DNA of 64,000 nucleotides from Robbsia betulipollinis (GCF_026624755.1 NZ_JAPMXC010000010.1:393054-457053); one strand, 5' to 3'; shown: positions 16,521 to 26,024, numbered from the stretch's first letter. Notes: generated by a model from the sequence alone, not told the origin. Made by a program: numbers and translations.

Positions 16521-16549
16521 TTGATGAGTCAATTATTTCCCGATATAAG
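16521..16549 (+). promoter_or_regulatory. Sigma70-type promoter of the oxidase/regulator operon
   Basis: A -35 box TTGATG (16521-16526) and a -10 box TATAAG (16544-16549) are separated by 17 bp, with matches of 4/6 and 5/6 to the sigma70 consensus. The start codon of the oxidoreductase is at 16587, giving a leader of about 30 nt. Two phased direct repeats lie immediately upstream. Confidence 0.55.
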
Positions 16550-16586
16550 TGGGTTCTGACGCGGATGTTCAACCTGGGATGTCGCG

Positions 16587-17915
16587 ATGCTACGTGTGGA
16601 TGAAGTGCGGGATAGCGAGAACTTCCCCGAATCGGTCGATGTCGTGGTGGTGGGAGGCGGCATCATCGGGGTATGTACCGCGTATGAACTCGCGCGCCGC
16701 GGGGTATCGGTGGTGCTGCTGGAGAAGGGCTTCATCGGTGCGGAACAGTCCGGCCGCAACTGGGGCTGGGTCCGGCAGCAGCACCGCGATTTTCATGAGT
16801 TGCCGCTGGCCATGCGCAGCCTGCAACGCTGGGAGGCGCTGACGTCGGAAATCGGTATCGATCTCGGGTTCCGGCGCAGCGGCATCTCGTACGGCACGAC
16901 GCAGCCCGCTGAACTCGAACGGTGGGAGCGCTGGAACAAGCGTGCCGCCGAGATGGGTTTCCAGAGCGAGATGCTGTCGGGCGAACAACTGAAGACGCAG
17001 TTTCCTACCAGCGCCGCATCCTGGGTGGGCGGCATCTGGTCGCCCACGGATGGTAAAGCCGAGCCATCCAAGGCCGCGCCCGGCATTGCCGAGGGAGCGA
17101 AGCAACTCGGCGTGCAGGTGTTTCAGACTTGCGCGGTGCGCGCGCTCGACATCGGCGCGGGCCGGGTCGCGGGCGTGTGGACCGAGCGCGGCCGGATCCG
17201 CGCATCCACCGTGGTATGTGCTGGCGGCGCCTGGACTTCGCGATTTTTGCATGCGCACGGCATCGATTTGCCGGTGGCCAATATCATCGGCACGGCCATG
17301 CGCACGAGCGCCGCGCCCGCGCCGGTAGCCGGGTGCTTCAACGGGCCGGGGTTCGCCATGCGGCGCCGTCTGGATGGCGGTTATACCATCGCGGTGCCCG
17401 GCCATGGCCGCTTCGAACTGACGCCGCAGAATATCCGCCATTCGATCAAGTTTTATCAGATGATGCGAAGCAAACTGGCAAAGAAGCTGAAAATCCGGCT
17501 GGGCGGCAGTTTCTTCGATGGCCCCGGTTCTTCCGGGCGCTGGACGCCAGACGACGTGTCGCCGTTCGAGCGGATCCGTGTACTCGACCCCCTCCCCGAT
17601 CGCGAGTGGGCCGAAGCGGCGCTCGGGAATGTCACGAAGACGTTCCCTGAAATGCAGGGCGTGCGCGTCGTTCAAACCTGGGCGGGCGTGATCGACACAT
17701 CGCCGGATCTGATTCCGGTCATCTGCGCGAGCCGCGCCATTCCGGGCGTCGTGATCGCCTCCGGTTTCAGCGGACACGGTTTCGGGCTGGGACCGGGCGC
17801 CGGACAGCTGGTGTCCGAGGTCGTCATGAACGATCTTCCCTATGCCGATATCACACCATTCCGTCTGGAACGGTTCGTGTCGGGCGAAGCGATACGTCCG
17901 CCAGAGATGATGTGA
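16587..17915 (+). CDS. FAD-dependent oxidoreductase, DAO (D-amino acid oxidase/dehydrogenase) family
   Basis: A 442-residue flavoprotein with the dinucleotide motif VVVVGGGIIGVCTAYELARRG (about 19-39), followed by the FAD-contacting SGRNWGWVRQQ and a C-terminal SGFSGHGFGLGPGAGQLVSE. The family oxidises amines or amino acids (D-amino acids, glycine, sarcosine, gamma-glutamylputrescine) to imines. No signal or membrane anchor is evident. The ATGATGTGATG junction couples it to the XRE-cupin regulator, and an amino acid ABC importer follows. The cluster therefore looks like import and oxidation of a specific amine or (D-)amino acid. Exact substrate unknown. Confidence 0.87.
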   Translation: MLRVDEVRDSENFPESVDVVVVGGGIIGVCTAYELARRGVSVVLLEKGFIGAEQSGRNWGWVRQQHRDFHELPLAMRSLQRWEALTSEIGIDLGFRRSGISYGTTQPAELERWERWNKRAAEMGFQSEMLSGEQLKTQFPTSAASWVGGIWSPTDGKAEPSKAAPGIAEGAKQLGVQVFQTCAVRALDIGAGRVAGVWTERGRIRASTVVCAGGAWTSRFLHAHGIDLPVANIIGTAMRTSAAPAPVAGCFNGPGFAMRRRLDGGYTIAVPGHGRFELTPQNIRHSIKFYQMMRSKLAKKLKIRLGGSFFDGPGSSGRWTPDDVSPFERIRVLDPLPDREWAEAALGNVTKTFPEMQGVRVVQTWAGVIDTSPDLIPVICASRAIPGVVIASGFSGHGFGLGPGAGQLVSEVVMNDLPYADITPFRLERFVSGEAIRPPEMM

Positions 17916-18502
17916 TGGCGCAGGCGATGCTCGAGGGGTTTGGCGCCAAGCTGCGGCGCTACCGCGAGGAGCGCAACCTCACATTGAAGGAGTTGGCGGA
18001 AAACGCCCGGGTATCCATCGGCATCCTGAGTCAGATCGAACGCGGACTGAGCAGTCCCTCGTTGAAGACCGTCGAAAAAGTGCGTAATGCGCTGGGTCTG
18101 CGAATCGGCGATCTGTTCTCGGACGAGAAAACGCCCGCCGATGATCAAAGCAGCCTGGGCGCGATCGTATGTCGGCAGGAAGAACGGCCGCAGCTGCATA
18201 TTCCGAACAACAACATCAGCAAGGCACTGTTGCATCGCAATGTGTCGCGCGTTTTCGAGATGATGATCATCACCCTGCCGCCGGGTTCGTCGACCCGCAA
18301 TTCCTGCTATCCCTCCGAGAAAGGCGGAATGATATTGAAGGGCGAGATCGAGATGACGATCGGTGAGGAGACGTGCACCTTGCATGAAGGCGACAGTTTT
18401 CTCTTCGATGGCAATCGCACGCACAACATCGCCAACCAGACGTCGATGACGGCCGAGGTAATGTGGGTGGTCGCGAAGCTGCCGAACGAAATTCTGTATT
18501 GA
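17915..18502 (+). CDS. XRE-family regulator with C-terminal cupin domain
   Basis: A 195-residue regulator. The HTH_3 domain is at about residues 8-65 (FGAKLRRYREERNLTLKELAENARVSIGILSQIERG) and a cupin sensor at about 105-185 (ITLPPGSSTRNSCYPSEKGGMILKGEIEMTIGEE...EGDSFLFDGNRTHNI). Such proteins (PuuR, SutR and relatives) control amine and amino acid use. ATG 17915 overlaps the oxidoreductase stop (TGATG); a GTG three bases earlier is possible. Likely operators are the phased repeats at 16488-16519. Confidence 0.9.
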   Translation: MAQAMLEGFGAKLRRYREERNLTLKELAENARVSIGILSQIERGLSSPSLKTVEKVRNALGLRIGDLFSDEKTPADDQSSLGAIVCRQEERPQLHIPNNNISKALLHRNVSRVFEMMIITLPPGSSTRNSCYPSEKGGMILKGEIEMTIGEETCTLHEGDSFLFDGNRTHNIANQTSMTAEVMWVVAKLPNEILY

Positions 18503-18650
18503 AATGGTTGCGTACACCGGCGCGGCGATGCGTGGAGCATGCCGGGTGCCCAGCGTCACAGCCTTGCACGGATAGACGTTTCATTTGCAGTGGGGAAAGA
18601 CGCTTCCTTCCTGCCATTTCGGGCTCGATCACCATCCGGGGAATATCTCG

Positions 18651-19454
18651 ATGTACAAGAAGATGATGCGCAGTACGCCTGTCGACGCTGGCCGGCGCGC
18701 TTCCGGAAAACTCGTGTTGGCGATATCGCTTGCGCTGACGACGTTATCCGTGCAACACATGGCACTGGCCGCCGACAGGATTCAGGTGGGAACGACACCA
18801 TCGAGCCCACCGAGTGCCTTCCTCGACGTGCAGACGAAAACGATGCAGGGCGTGATGCCCGATGTGATGAACGAGATCGCGAAACGCGAAGGGCTCGATA
18901 TCACATTCGATACGATGCCGTTCTCGGCGCTGGTGCAGTCGGTGGTCTCCGGGAAAATCGATGTCATCGTCGCGGGCATGAAGCCGACGCCGCGTCGCGA
19001 GGAAGTCGTCGATTTCGCCGCACCGGTTTTTTCGTTCGGCGAGACGGTGGTGCTGCCCGACGGCGATCGGACGAAATACCGGCATGCGGCCGATATGAAG
19101 GGCAAGGTACTGGGTCTGCCCGCCGGTACGACGTATGCGGAAGCCATCGCGAAATTAAGCGGCTTCAAGGAGATCAAGTACTACGAGTCGAGCGGCGACG
19201 GCGTCATGGATCTGTCGCACGGCCGTATCGACGCGTTCTTTGGCGATGCGCCCATCATGAACTGGATGGCGCAACACGGGCAATTGCGTGGCATGCACGT
19301 GGATGTCGACTACGTACCGATTCAGGTGGGAGGCGTCGCCATTGCGGTCAAGAAAGGCAATAAGCCCTTGCTGGACAAGATCAACGCGGGCATTGCCGCG
19401 ATGAAGGCCGACGGCACGCTGCGGAAAATCCTGCAGAAGTGGCATTTGCAGTGA
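18651..19454 (+). CDS. ABC substrate-binding protein, polar amino acid family
   Basis: A 267-residue periplasmic binding protein. The signal peptide is KLVLAISLALTTLSVQHMALAA. The core has TTPSSPPSAFLD, GVMPDVMNEIAKREGLDITF and AGMKPTPRREEVVDFAAPVF, with the carboxylate-binding Arg and the ammonium-binding Asp199 (DAFFGDAPIM) both present, so a free amino acid or similar zwitterion is expected. GGGGA at about 18638 supports ATG 18651. It is distinct from the two binding proteins of the hydantoin island. Confidence 0.9.
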   Translation: MYKKMMRSTPVDAGRRASGKLVLAISLALTTLSVQHMALAADRIQVGTTPSSPPSAFLDVQTKTMQGVMPDVMNEIAKREGLDITFDTMPFSALVQSVVSGKIDVIVAGMKPTPRREEVVDFAAPVFSFGETVVLPDGDRTKYRHAADMKGKVLGLPAGTTYAEAIAKLSGFKEIKYYESSGDGVMDLSHGRIDAFFGDAPIMNWMAQHGQLRGMHVDVDYVPIQVGGVAIAVKKGNKPLLDKINAGIAAMKADGTLRKILQKWHLQ

Positions 19455-19504
19455 TGGGGCATCGTGACGGCCCGACCCGAAGCACTACTTTCGCGTGAGG
19501 ATGT

Positions 19505-20155
19505 ATGCATTTGAGCGACGTGGTAGCGTTCACGCCGATACTCCTGACCGGCGCCTACATGTCGATCCTGATCGCGGTCTGCTCGCTGTTGATCAGCGTT
19601 CCGCTTGGCATGGTGTGGGCATTCGGCAGACTTTCTTCGATCCGCATGTTGTCCACCGCCGTCGAGTGGCTGGTGAACGTCGTGCGGGCGGTGCCGATCA
19701 TCGTCTGGCTGTTTTATATTTATTTCGTCATGCCCGAACTGGGCATCACCATGTCGTCTTTTCAGGCCGCCATCATCGGTCTCGGTTTCGCGCACTCGGC
19801 CTATATGTCGGAAATCTTCCGGGGCGGCATCCAGGCGGTGGACGTCGGGCAGATGGAGGCCGCGCGATCGATCGGCATGGGAAGGATCAAGGCGATGTGG
19901 CGTGTGGTATTGCCGCAGGCCTTTCGTGTCGCGTTGCCGCCGTTCAGTAGCGGCGTGGTCACGCTGGTGAAGGATTCGGCGCTGTCATCGACGATCGCCG
20001 TGACCGAGATGACCCGTCAGGGTCAATTGCTGGCCTCGTCGACGTTTCAGAATACGACGGTGTACACGATGGTGGCGATCGGCTACCTGATCATCAATTT
20101 GCCGTTGATCCGCGTGACGAAGTTCTTCGAACACCGGATCGGCAAATCTTTGTGA
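19505..20155 (+). CDS. ABC importer permease, polar amino acid family
   Basis: A 216-residue permease of the HisM/GlnP type with about five membrane segments. It has LLTGAYMSILIAVCSLLISVPLGM, NVVRAVPIIVWLFYIYF and the ATPase-docking EAA loop MEAARSIGMGRIKAMWRVVLPQA. A second ATG four bases upstream (19501) is out of frame. It works with the flanking binding protein and ATPase as the second amino acid importer in the window. Only one permease is present, so a homodimer is likely. Confidence 0.9.
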   Translation: MHLSDVVAFTPILLTGAYMSILIAVCSLLISVPLGMVWAFGRLSSIRMLSTAVEWLVNVVRAVPIIVWLFYIYFVMPELGITMSSFQAAIIGLGFAHSAYMSEIFRGGIQAVDVGQMEAARSIGMGRIKAMWRVVLPQAFRVALPPFSSGVVTLVKDSALSSTIAVTEMTRQGQLLASSTFQNTTVYTMVAIGYLIINLPLIRVTKFFEHRIGKSL

Positions 20156-20168
20156 GAAGGTTGCGGAG

Positions 20169-20906
20169 ATGATCGATATCAAGGAAGTTCACAAACGCTT
20201 CGGCGACATCGAAGTGCTCAAGGGCGTCAGCGCACGGGTCGACCAGGGCGAGGTGGTGTGTCTGATCGGACCGTCGGGATCGGGCAAATCCACCTTGCTG
20301 CGGTGCATCAACGGTCTCGAGACCTATGAAAACGGCGCGATCACGTTTCACGGCGAGGTCATTGGCGCTCGGGTGGCGCATATCAACCAGTTGCGCCAGC
20401 GGGTGGGCATGGTGTTTCAGCGTTTCAATCTTTTTCCACATCGTACGGCGCTGGAAAACGTCATGGAAGGCCCGGTGCATGTCAAAGGAGTATCGCGGGG
20501 AGAGGCGAAGCACGCGGCCGAGCGTTTGCTCGGACGAGTCGGCCTGGGCGACAAACTGCATGCCTACCCGCGGCAATTGTCGGGCGGTCAGCAGCAACGC
20601 GTGGCGATTGCCCGGGCGCTGGCCATGTCGCCGGACGCGATCCTGTTCGACGAGCCGACATCGGCGCTGGATCCGGAACGCGTGGGCGAAGTGCTGCATG
20701 TGATGCGGGAGTTGGCGCGGGACGGCATGACGATGATCATCGTGACGCATGAAATGCAGTTCGCGCGCGAAGTGGCGGATCGCGTTCTGTTCCTGCATGG
20801 TGGCCGCATCGTCGAAAGCGGCTCGGCCGACCAGGTGCTCGGCGCCCCTCAGGCACCGCAGACGCGGGATTTTCTACGCCGTGTGATTCAGCCGAACAGC
20901 CTCTGA
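20169..20906 (+). CDS. ABC importer ATP-binding protein, polar amino acid family
   Basis: A 245-residue GlnQ/HisP-type ATPase. Walker A is GPSGSGKST, the Q-loop lies in [19 protein letters not shown], the signature is LSGGQQQR, Walker B is [12 protein letters not shown] and the switch region IVTHEMQFARE. GAGAAGG at 20154-20160 precedes ATG 20169. It completes the importer with the genes at 18651 and 19505. It shares [12 protein letters not shown] and [17 protein letters not shown] with the ATPase at 4348, as expected for subfamily members. Confidence 0.93.
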   Translation: MIDIKEVHKRFGDIEVLKGVSARVDQGEVVCLIGPSGSGKSTLLRCINGLETYENGAITFHGEVIGARVAHINQLRQRVGMVFQRFNLFPHRTALENVMEGPVHVKGVSRGEAKHAAERLLGRVGLGDKLHAYPRQLSGGQQQRVAIARALAMSPDAILFDEPTSALDPERVGEVLHVMRELARDGMTMIIVTHEMQFAREVADRVLFLHGGRIVESGSADQVLGAPQAPQTRDFLRRVIQPNSL

Positions 20907-20980
20907 ACTTTCGGGCGGACCTGGCAATGGCGCGCATCGTTGGTACGCCGTGCCGGGGGACGTGTTTTCGAAACCATCCG

Positions 20981-21454
20981 CTAGTCGCGCCCGGATTTCG
21001 TCGACAGGGCGACAATGGCGGCACCCGCGGCGATCATCAGCGCGTCTTCGATCAGCCCGCTGCGGGTCTGGCCGATGCGCGCGATGGCGCGCTTGCGGCC
21101 GGCAAGCGTGAGATAGGCAAGCGGTACGGCGGTGGCGATCGCGACAGCCGCTCCGGCCGTCTCTCGATCCTCCGGCGCCAACGCGGCGCCTGCGATCCCG
21201 GCGCTCATCACGCGTGCCAGCAGTCCCAGAAAAACCGTGCGGTCAGGCGCGGTCTTCATCTTGTCGCCCATCAGCTCGCCGGCTCCCATCGCCAGCGCAC
21301 CGAATTTGAACACGGGGTGGTCCAGGACGAATAATCGTCCCGGTGTACGACGGCCCGCGAGACGCGCCGCCGCCAGGGTGGCCATGGGCGTCATGGAGCG
21401 CGCGCTGGCAACGGCACCGATCATCGCGGAAGAGAGCAGGCTGCGAAGGTTCAT
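20981..21454 (-). CDS. Small integral membrane protein, DUF4126-like
   Basis: A 157-residue hydrophobic protein. The Ala/Leu-rich sequence with MTPMATLAAARLAGR, HPVFKFGALAMGAGELMGDKM and GLIEDALMIAAGAAIVAL resembles the DUF4126 membrane family, of unknown function. The ATG at 21454 gives a sensible membrane protein; the open frame continues upstream but is not membrane-like. It is convergent with the amino acid transporter operon and divergent from the SNF2 gene, with about 230 bp between the two starts in which I see no other gene. Confidence 0.65.
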   Translation of the reverse strand: MNLRSLLSSAMIGAVASARSMTPMATLAAARLAGRRTPGRLFVLDHPVFKFGALAMGAGELMGDKMKTAPDRTVFLGLLARVMSAGIAGAALAPEDRETAGAAVAIATAVPLAYLTLAGRKRAIARIGQTRSGLIEDALMIAAGAAIVALSTKSGRD

Positions 21455-21687
21455 CGTGGTTGGCCTATGCAAGTGGAAAGGTCTCGGGCCGCCCGGTCGG
21501 GGCGACGCTGGCGAGACAGTCAACCAAGCAAATGTCGTTCCAGCATTGAAAGCGGGACGACCCGCGTAAAATGGCGGTCGCCGGCAAACAAACCCGCGGT
21601 GCCAACCGGCGCGGGTGGCGGTGGCTGTTGCCGGCCGTTTCCGCCAATCCGCACGCATTGCGGGTGCCGTCCTTTCGAACCCACTAC

Positions 21688-24600
21688 ATGGATGCGATGT
21701 CCTCCGTTCCCTACCGCCGCGCACAGATCACCCACTGGCTGGGTTCGCATACCGTCGCCAAGGCGCGGGGCTATGTGAATGCCGTATCGGGTTTGCGCTG
21801 GCGGCACCAGACGCTCAGCGGCGAAGTCAAAGGTTCGGCACGGCACCCCTACGTCACCGCGGTGCATTTCTATGATTCGGAAAACGGCCTCTGGATCGAA
21901 AGCGAATGCACCTGTCCGGTCCGATACGACTGCAAACATGCTGCGGCCGTGCTCGCTGCGGGGCTCGAAACGTTTCCTCCGGATCTGGCCCCAACCCCAG
22001 CCCCAGCTCCGGTTTCCGCCCCGGTCCGAACGCCGTCACCGGTGCCGGTCGCCCCCCCGCCGCCAGCCATGCGTCCCGAACTGGCAAGCTGGCTCGAATC
22101 CTTTCGCGAGCAACGTGCCACCGCGCGGCCCGATACGAAAAAAGCCGCTGCGCGACCCACGCAGGCGCTGGCCTACGTATTGATCTGGGTGGATCACCGG
22201 CAACGTCACGAAGTCCAGCTCTACAAGGTGGCGCTGGGCAGGGATGGCGCGCTGGGCGCACGCGCGGAATCCTGGAGCAACGTCGAAGCGGCCCTGGTCC
22301 GACCGCCCAGATTCGTCACCACGGACGATCTGACGCTGTTGCGCGGATTATGGCTCGGGCGGTCCCGCGGGGACCATGGGGTGTATGCGTTGAGCGGCGC
22401 AGATGGTGCCGACGTGCTGTCGAAGCTGGTCGCGAGCCAGCGCTTTTTCGTGGCGCGCGGCGCGGCGCCGATGTACGGGCACCTGGATTTATCGGCGAAT
22501 GGTCCTGCATTGGTGCAGGGCTCGGCGCGACCGGGCCGGATCGTGTGGCAGACGCAGCCCGACGAGCGTGTGCGGCCGGTGGTCGAAACGGATCCCGAGT
22601 CCACCCTGATCATCGCGACGGAACCTTCCTGGTATGTGGATACGCAGCGCGGCGAGGCGGGCATCGTCACCCTGCCGATGTCTTTCGCGTCGCTGCGCGA
22701 CTATCTGTCGATGCCGCCGATTTCCTTGGCCGAAGCGCCGCTCGTGGCCGCGGTGCTGCGCGAGAGCGCACCCGATCTGCCATTGCCTCCTGCGCATGAC
22801 ACCTCGGCGATCCATACGATCGATACCGAACCCGTGCCGGTTCTCTCGCTCGACACGCGGACGGTGCATGCACCGGGTCGCGGTTATCGCGATCCCCGCG
22901 GCACCGCCACACCGGTACAGCTGTCCGATTTCGCGACGGTCCGGTTCGACTATGCGGGAACGCGGGTCGAAGCGGACGATGCCCGATCGCTGTTCGTGGC
23001 CGGCAATGGCGACGTGACGCAGATCAAGCGTCGCCTCCATGTCGAAAAGCAGCGTCTGCTGGAACTGCGCAAGGCGGGATTGGAAAAAATCGTTCCGGCG
23101 TATGCAGCACAACCTTTCTCGGAATCGATATGGGGGTTGCCCGGGTCCGCCGCCTGGCCGGTCTTCGTGGATCGATCCGTGCCCGTGCTGCGCGACAAGG
23201 GCTGGCGCATCGACATGGGTGCCGAGTTCCGCTTCAACGTCGTCGAGATCGATACCATCGACGGGATGGCGCGTCACACCGGCGATGGTTGGTTCGATCT
23301 GGAGATGGGCATTACCCTGGGCGACCGCGCGGTGCGCCTGGAGCCGCTGCTGGCGGACCTGTTCCGGCGCGACCCGCGCTGGCTGTCGGGCGCGCTCGAT
23401 GGCATTGCCGACGACGAAGCGATGACTTTCACGACCGACGAGGGCGATCGGCTGCGCGTGCGTGCGGACCGTCTCAAGCCCATCGTCCGCGTGCTGGCCG
23501 ATCTGTTCGACGCCGCCGATGGCGGTGCCGACGGTGCCTTGCTACGCGTCATGGCACTGGACGCGGGCCGACTCGATGCACTCGACGGCACGGGACGCTG
23601 GCAGTTTCAAGGCGACGCCGCCATCCGCGAGCGGATGCGACACCTGCGCACGGGTTCGGGTTTGCGCGAAGTGCCGGTGCCAAAAGGGTTGAAAGCCGAA
23701 CTGCGCGTGTATCAACGCGAAGGCCTGAACTGGATGCAGTTTCTGCGGGAACAGGATCTCGCGGGCATACTCGCCGACGACATGGGCCTCGGCAAAACCC
23801 TGCAAACGCTTGCCCACGTCCTGGCCGAAAAGGAAGCGGGGCGCCTCGACCGGCCCGCCTTGATCATCGTGCCGACAACGCTCGTGCATAACTGGTGCGA
23901 GGAAGCCCGGCGCTTCGCGCCGCATCTCAAGGTCCTGGATTTGAATGGGCCCGCGCGCCGGGACCGTTTCGACCGGATCGGGGAGCACGATCTGGTTCTG
24001 ACGACCTATGCGCTTCTGTGGCGCGACCAGGACGTTCTCGCGGGGCACGACTATCATCTGCTGATTCTCGACGAGGCGCAGTACGTCAAGAATGCCACGA
24101 CCAAGGCGGCGGCCACCATCCGCGCGCTGCACGCTCGCCATCGCCTGTGCCTGACCGGCACGCCGCTGGAGAATCATCTCGGCGAGCTGTGGTCGCAGTT
24201 CGATTTTCTGCTGCCGGGTTTCCTCGGAACCCGGAAGGATTTCACGAAGCGCTGGCGTACCCCCATCGAAAAAGGCGGCGACACCGTGCGGCGCGATTTG
24301 CTCGCGCGCCGCATTCGACCGTTCATGCTGCGCCGGCGCAAGGACGAGGTCGCGAAGGAGCTGCCGCCGAAAACGACCATCGTCCGCACCGTCGATCTCG
24401 AAGGCGCGCAGCGCGATCTGTATGAAACCGTGCGTGCGGCGATGCACGACAAGGTCCGCGCCGCCGTGGCGGAAAAAGGGTTGGCGCGCAGCCATATCGT
24501 GGTGCTCGAAGCGTTGCTCAAACTTCGGCAGGTGTGTTGCGATCCGCGACTCGTCAAGCAGCAGAAGGTGGGGCAGAAGACGGTCGGACGGCAGAAGACC

Positions 24601-25236
24601 GGGACGCGCAATGCCGCCCCCGCCGCGTCGGCGAAGCTCGACCTGCTGCTGACGATGCTGCCGGAGTTGATCGACGAAGGCCGCCGCGTGCTGTTGTTCT
24701 CGCAGTTCACCGGCATGTTGGCGCTGATTGGCACCGCCCTGGAGAAAGCCGCCATTCCCTACGTGATCCTGACGGGCGATACGAGCGATCGCGTGACGCC
24801 CGTGCGGCGTTTCCAGCAAGGGGAGGTGCCGTTGTTCCTGATCAGTCTGAAGGCGGGCGGCGTGGGCCTCAACCTGACCGCCGCCGATACCGTGATCCAT
24901 TACGATCCGTGGTGGAATCCCGCCGCCGAGAACCAGGCGACGGACCGCGCGCACCGTCTCGGTCAGGACAAACCGGTGTTCGTCTACAAGCTCATCGCGG
25001 CGGGCAGCATCGAGGAAAGGATCGTCGCCCTGCAGGAAAAGAAGGCCGCGCTGGCCAACGGCATCCTGTCCGAGGATGCCGCCGGCGCCGTCAAGTTCTC
25101 CGCTGCCGACCTCGATGTCCTGTTCGAGCCCATTCCGGATGTCGGGTCGACGGCGACGGCGGCGCGGGGTTCAGAGGAACATGCCGCCCGAGGCTTCGAT
25201 GCGCTCGCCACTGACCCAGCCCATTTCCGGAGATAA
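21688..25236 (+). CDS. SWIM-domain SNF2/SWI2-family DNA-dependent ATPase
   Basis: A large (1182-residue) Swi2/Snf2 helicase-like protein. A SWIM zinc finger lies near the N-terminus (Cys74, Cys76, Cys82, His84 in ECTCPVRYDCKH), then a Pro/Ala-rich linker, a long middle domain, and the motor. Motor motifs are motif I DDMGLGKTLQT (about 697), DEAQ (about 795), the FSQFTGML block and motif VI ATDRAHRLGQ (about 1084). Such proteins translocate on DNA and remodel protein-DNA or stalled polymerase complexes. The start is uncertain: ATG 21688 or 21697 precede the conserved part, and the frame is open to 21571. Its last 22 codons overlap the convergent SDR gene by 66 bp. Confidence 0.9.
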   Translation: MDAMSSVPYRRAQITHWLGSHTVAKARGYVNAVSGLRWRHQTLSGEVKGSARHPYVTAVHFYDSENGLWIESECTCPVRYDCKHAAAVLAAGLETFPPDLAPTPAPAPVSAPVRTPSPVPVAPPPPAMRPELASWLESFREQRATARPDTKKAAARPTQALAYVLIWVDHRQRHEVQLYKVALGRDGALGARAESWSNVEAALVRPPRFVTTDDLTLLRGLWLGRSRGDHGVYALSGADGADVLSKLVASQRFFVARGAAPMYGHLDLSANGPALVQGSARPGRIVWQTQPDERVRPVVETDPESTLIIATEPSWYVDTQRGEAGIVTLPMSFASLRDYLSMPPISLAEAPLVAAVLRESAPDLPLPPAHDTSAIHTIDTEPVPVLSLDTRTVHAPGRGYRDPRGTATPVQLSDFATVRFDYAGTRVEADDARSLFVAGNGDVTQIKRRLHVEKQRLLELRKAGLEKIVPAYAAQPFSESIWGLPGSAAWPVFVDRSVPVLRDKGWRIDMGAEFRFNVVEIDTIDGMARHTGDGWFDLEMGITLGDRAVRLEPLLADLFRRDPRWLSGALDGIADDEAMTFTTDEGDRLRVRADRLKPIVRVLADLFDAADGGADGALLRVMALDAGRLDALDGTGRWQFQGDAAIRERMRHLRTGSGLREVPVPKGLKAELRVYQREGLNWMQFLREQDLAGILADDMGLGKTLQTLAHVLAEKEAGRLDRPALIIVPTTLVHNWCEEARRFAPHLKVLDLNGPARRDRFDRIGEHDLVLTTYALLWRDQDVLAGHDYHLLILDEAQYVKNATTKAAATIRALHARHRLCLTGTPLENHLGELWSQFDFLLPGFLGTRKDFTKRWRTPIEKGGDTVRRDLLARRIRPFMLRRRKDEVAKELPPKTTIVRTVDLEGAQRDLYETVRAAMHDKVRAAVAEKGLARSHIVVLEALLKLRQVCCDPRLVKQQKVGQKTVGRQKTGTRNAAPAASAKLDLLLTMLPELIDEGRRVLLFSQFTGMLALIGTALEKAAIPYVILTGDTSDRVTPVRRFQQGEVPLFLISLKAGGVGLNLTAADTVIHYDPWWNPAAENQATDRAHRLGQDKPVFVYKLIAAGSIEERIVALQEKKAALANGILSEDAAGAVKFSAADLDVLFEPIPDVGSTATAARGSEEHAARGFDALATDPAHFRR

Positions 25237-25947
25237 AAGTGCCGCCACCGCGCCACCGATATCGTCGGGCTGACCGACGCGTCCCAGGGCGGTATTGCCG
25301 GCCACAAAAGCGTTCACCTGCGGGTTGTCGCGCACGGTGCCGTTGCCGAAGTCGGTGGCAATGGCCCCGGGGGCCAAGGTGTTGACGCGAATGCCGCGAG
25401 GGCCCAATTCCCTGGCCAGGTAGCGGGAGAACACTTCGATCGCGCCCTTCATGGTGGCGTAGGTGGTCTTGCCCGGCGAGTAGAAGCGGGCCAGGCCACT
25501 GGAGATGTTGATGATGCGGCCGCCGTCGGCCAGCAGCGGAACCAAAGCCTGGGTCAGAAAGAACACACCTTTGAGGTGAACGTTCATCAACGAATCGAAT
25601 TCCTGCTCGCTGGTCTCCAGGAACGATACGTTGGAGCCGTGCCCCGCGTTGTTCACCAGTGCATCGAAACGGTCGGTATCGAATGTCTTGCGCAAGGCCT
25701 CGCGCAAGCGCTGGGCGAACGCCTTGAAACTGGCGGTCTCGCCGGTATCGAGCTGCAACGCGACTGCCTTGCGTCCGGCTGCCTCCACGGCGGCGACCGT
25801 GTCCCGTGCGGCATCGGCGCGCTCGACATAGGTGATGACGACATCCCAACCCCGCTTTGCGAGATGGATGGCCGCGGATTTTCCGAGGCCGCGGCTGCCG
25901 CCGGTGATCAGTGCAATGCCCTGGGAAGAAGCGGAAGACGTGCTCAT
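25171..25947 (-). CDS. Short-chain dehydrogenase/reductase
   Basis: A 258-residue SDR with TGGSRGLG (15-22), NNAG (99-102), Ser149/150, Tyr163 and Lys167 (YATMK), and a C-terminal MGWVSGERIEASGGMFL. It is similar to oxidoreductases that are often paired with a divergent LysR gene, as here (26061). The motif ITYVERADAARD after strand 2 suggests NADP use. Its 3' end overlaps the SNF2 gene on the other strand. Substrate unknown. Confidence 0.88.
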   Translation of the reverse strand: MSTSSASSQGIALITGGSRGLGKSAAIHLAKRGWDVVITYVERADAARDTVAAVEAAGRKAVALQLDTGETASFKAFAQRLREALRKTFDTDRFDALVNNAGHGSNVSFLETSEQEFDSLMNVHLKGVFFLTQALVPLLADGGRIINISSGLARFYSPGKTTYATMKGAIEVFSRYLARELGPRGIRVNTLAPGAIATDFGNGTVRDNPQVNAFVAGNTALGRVGQPDDIGGAVAALLSPEMGWVSGERIEASGGMFL

Positions 25948-26024
25948 GGTGGACCCCGACTGGTTGGGTGATGGAAGAATTTCGGTTACTCTACTGGTCG
26001 AAAGACGATGGATAAATCCCTGAA

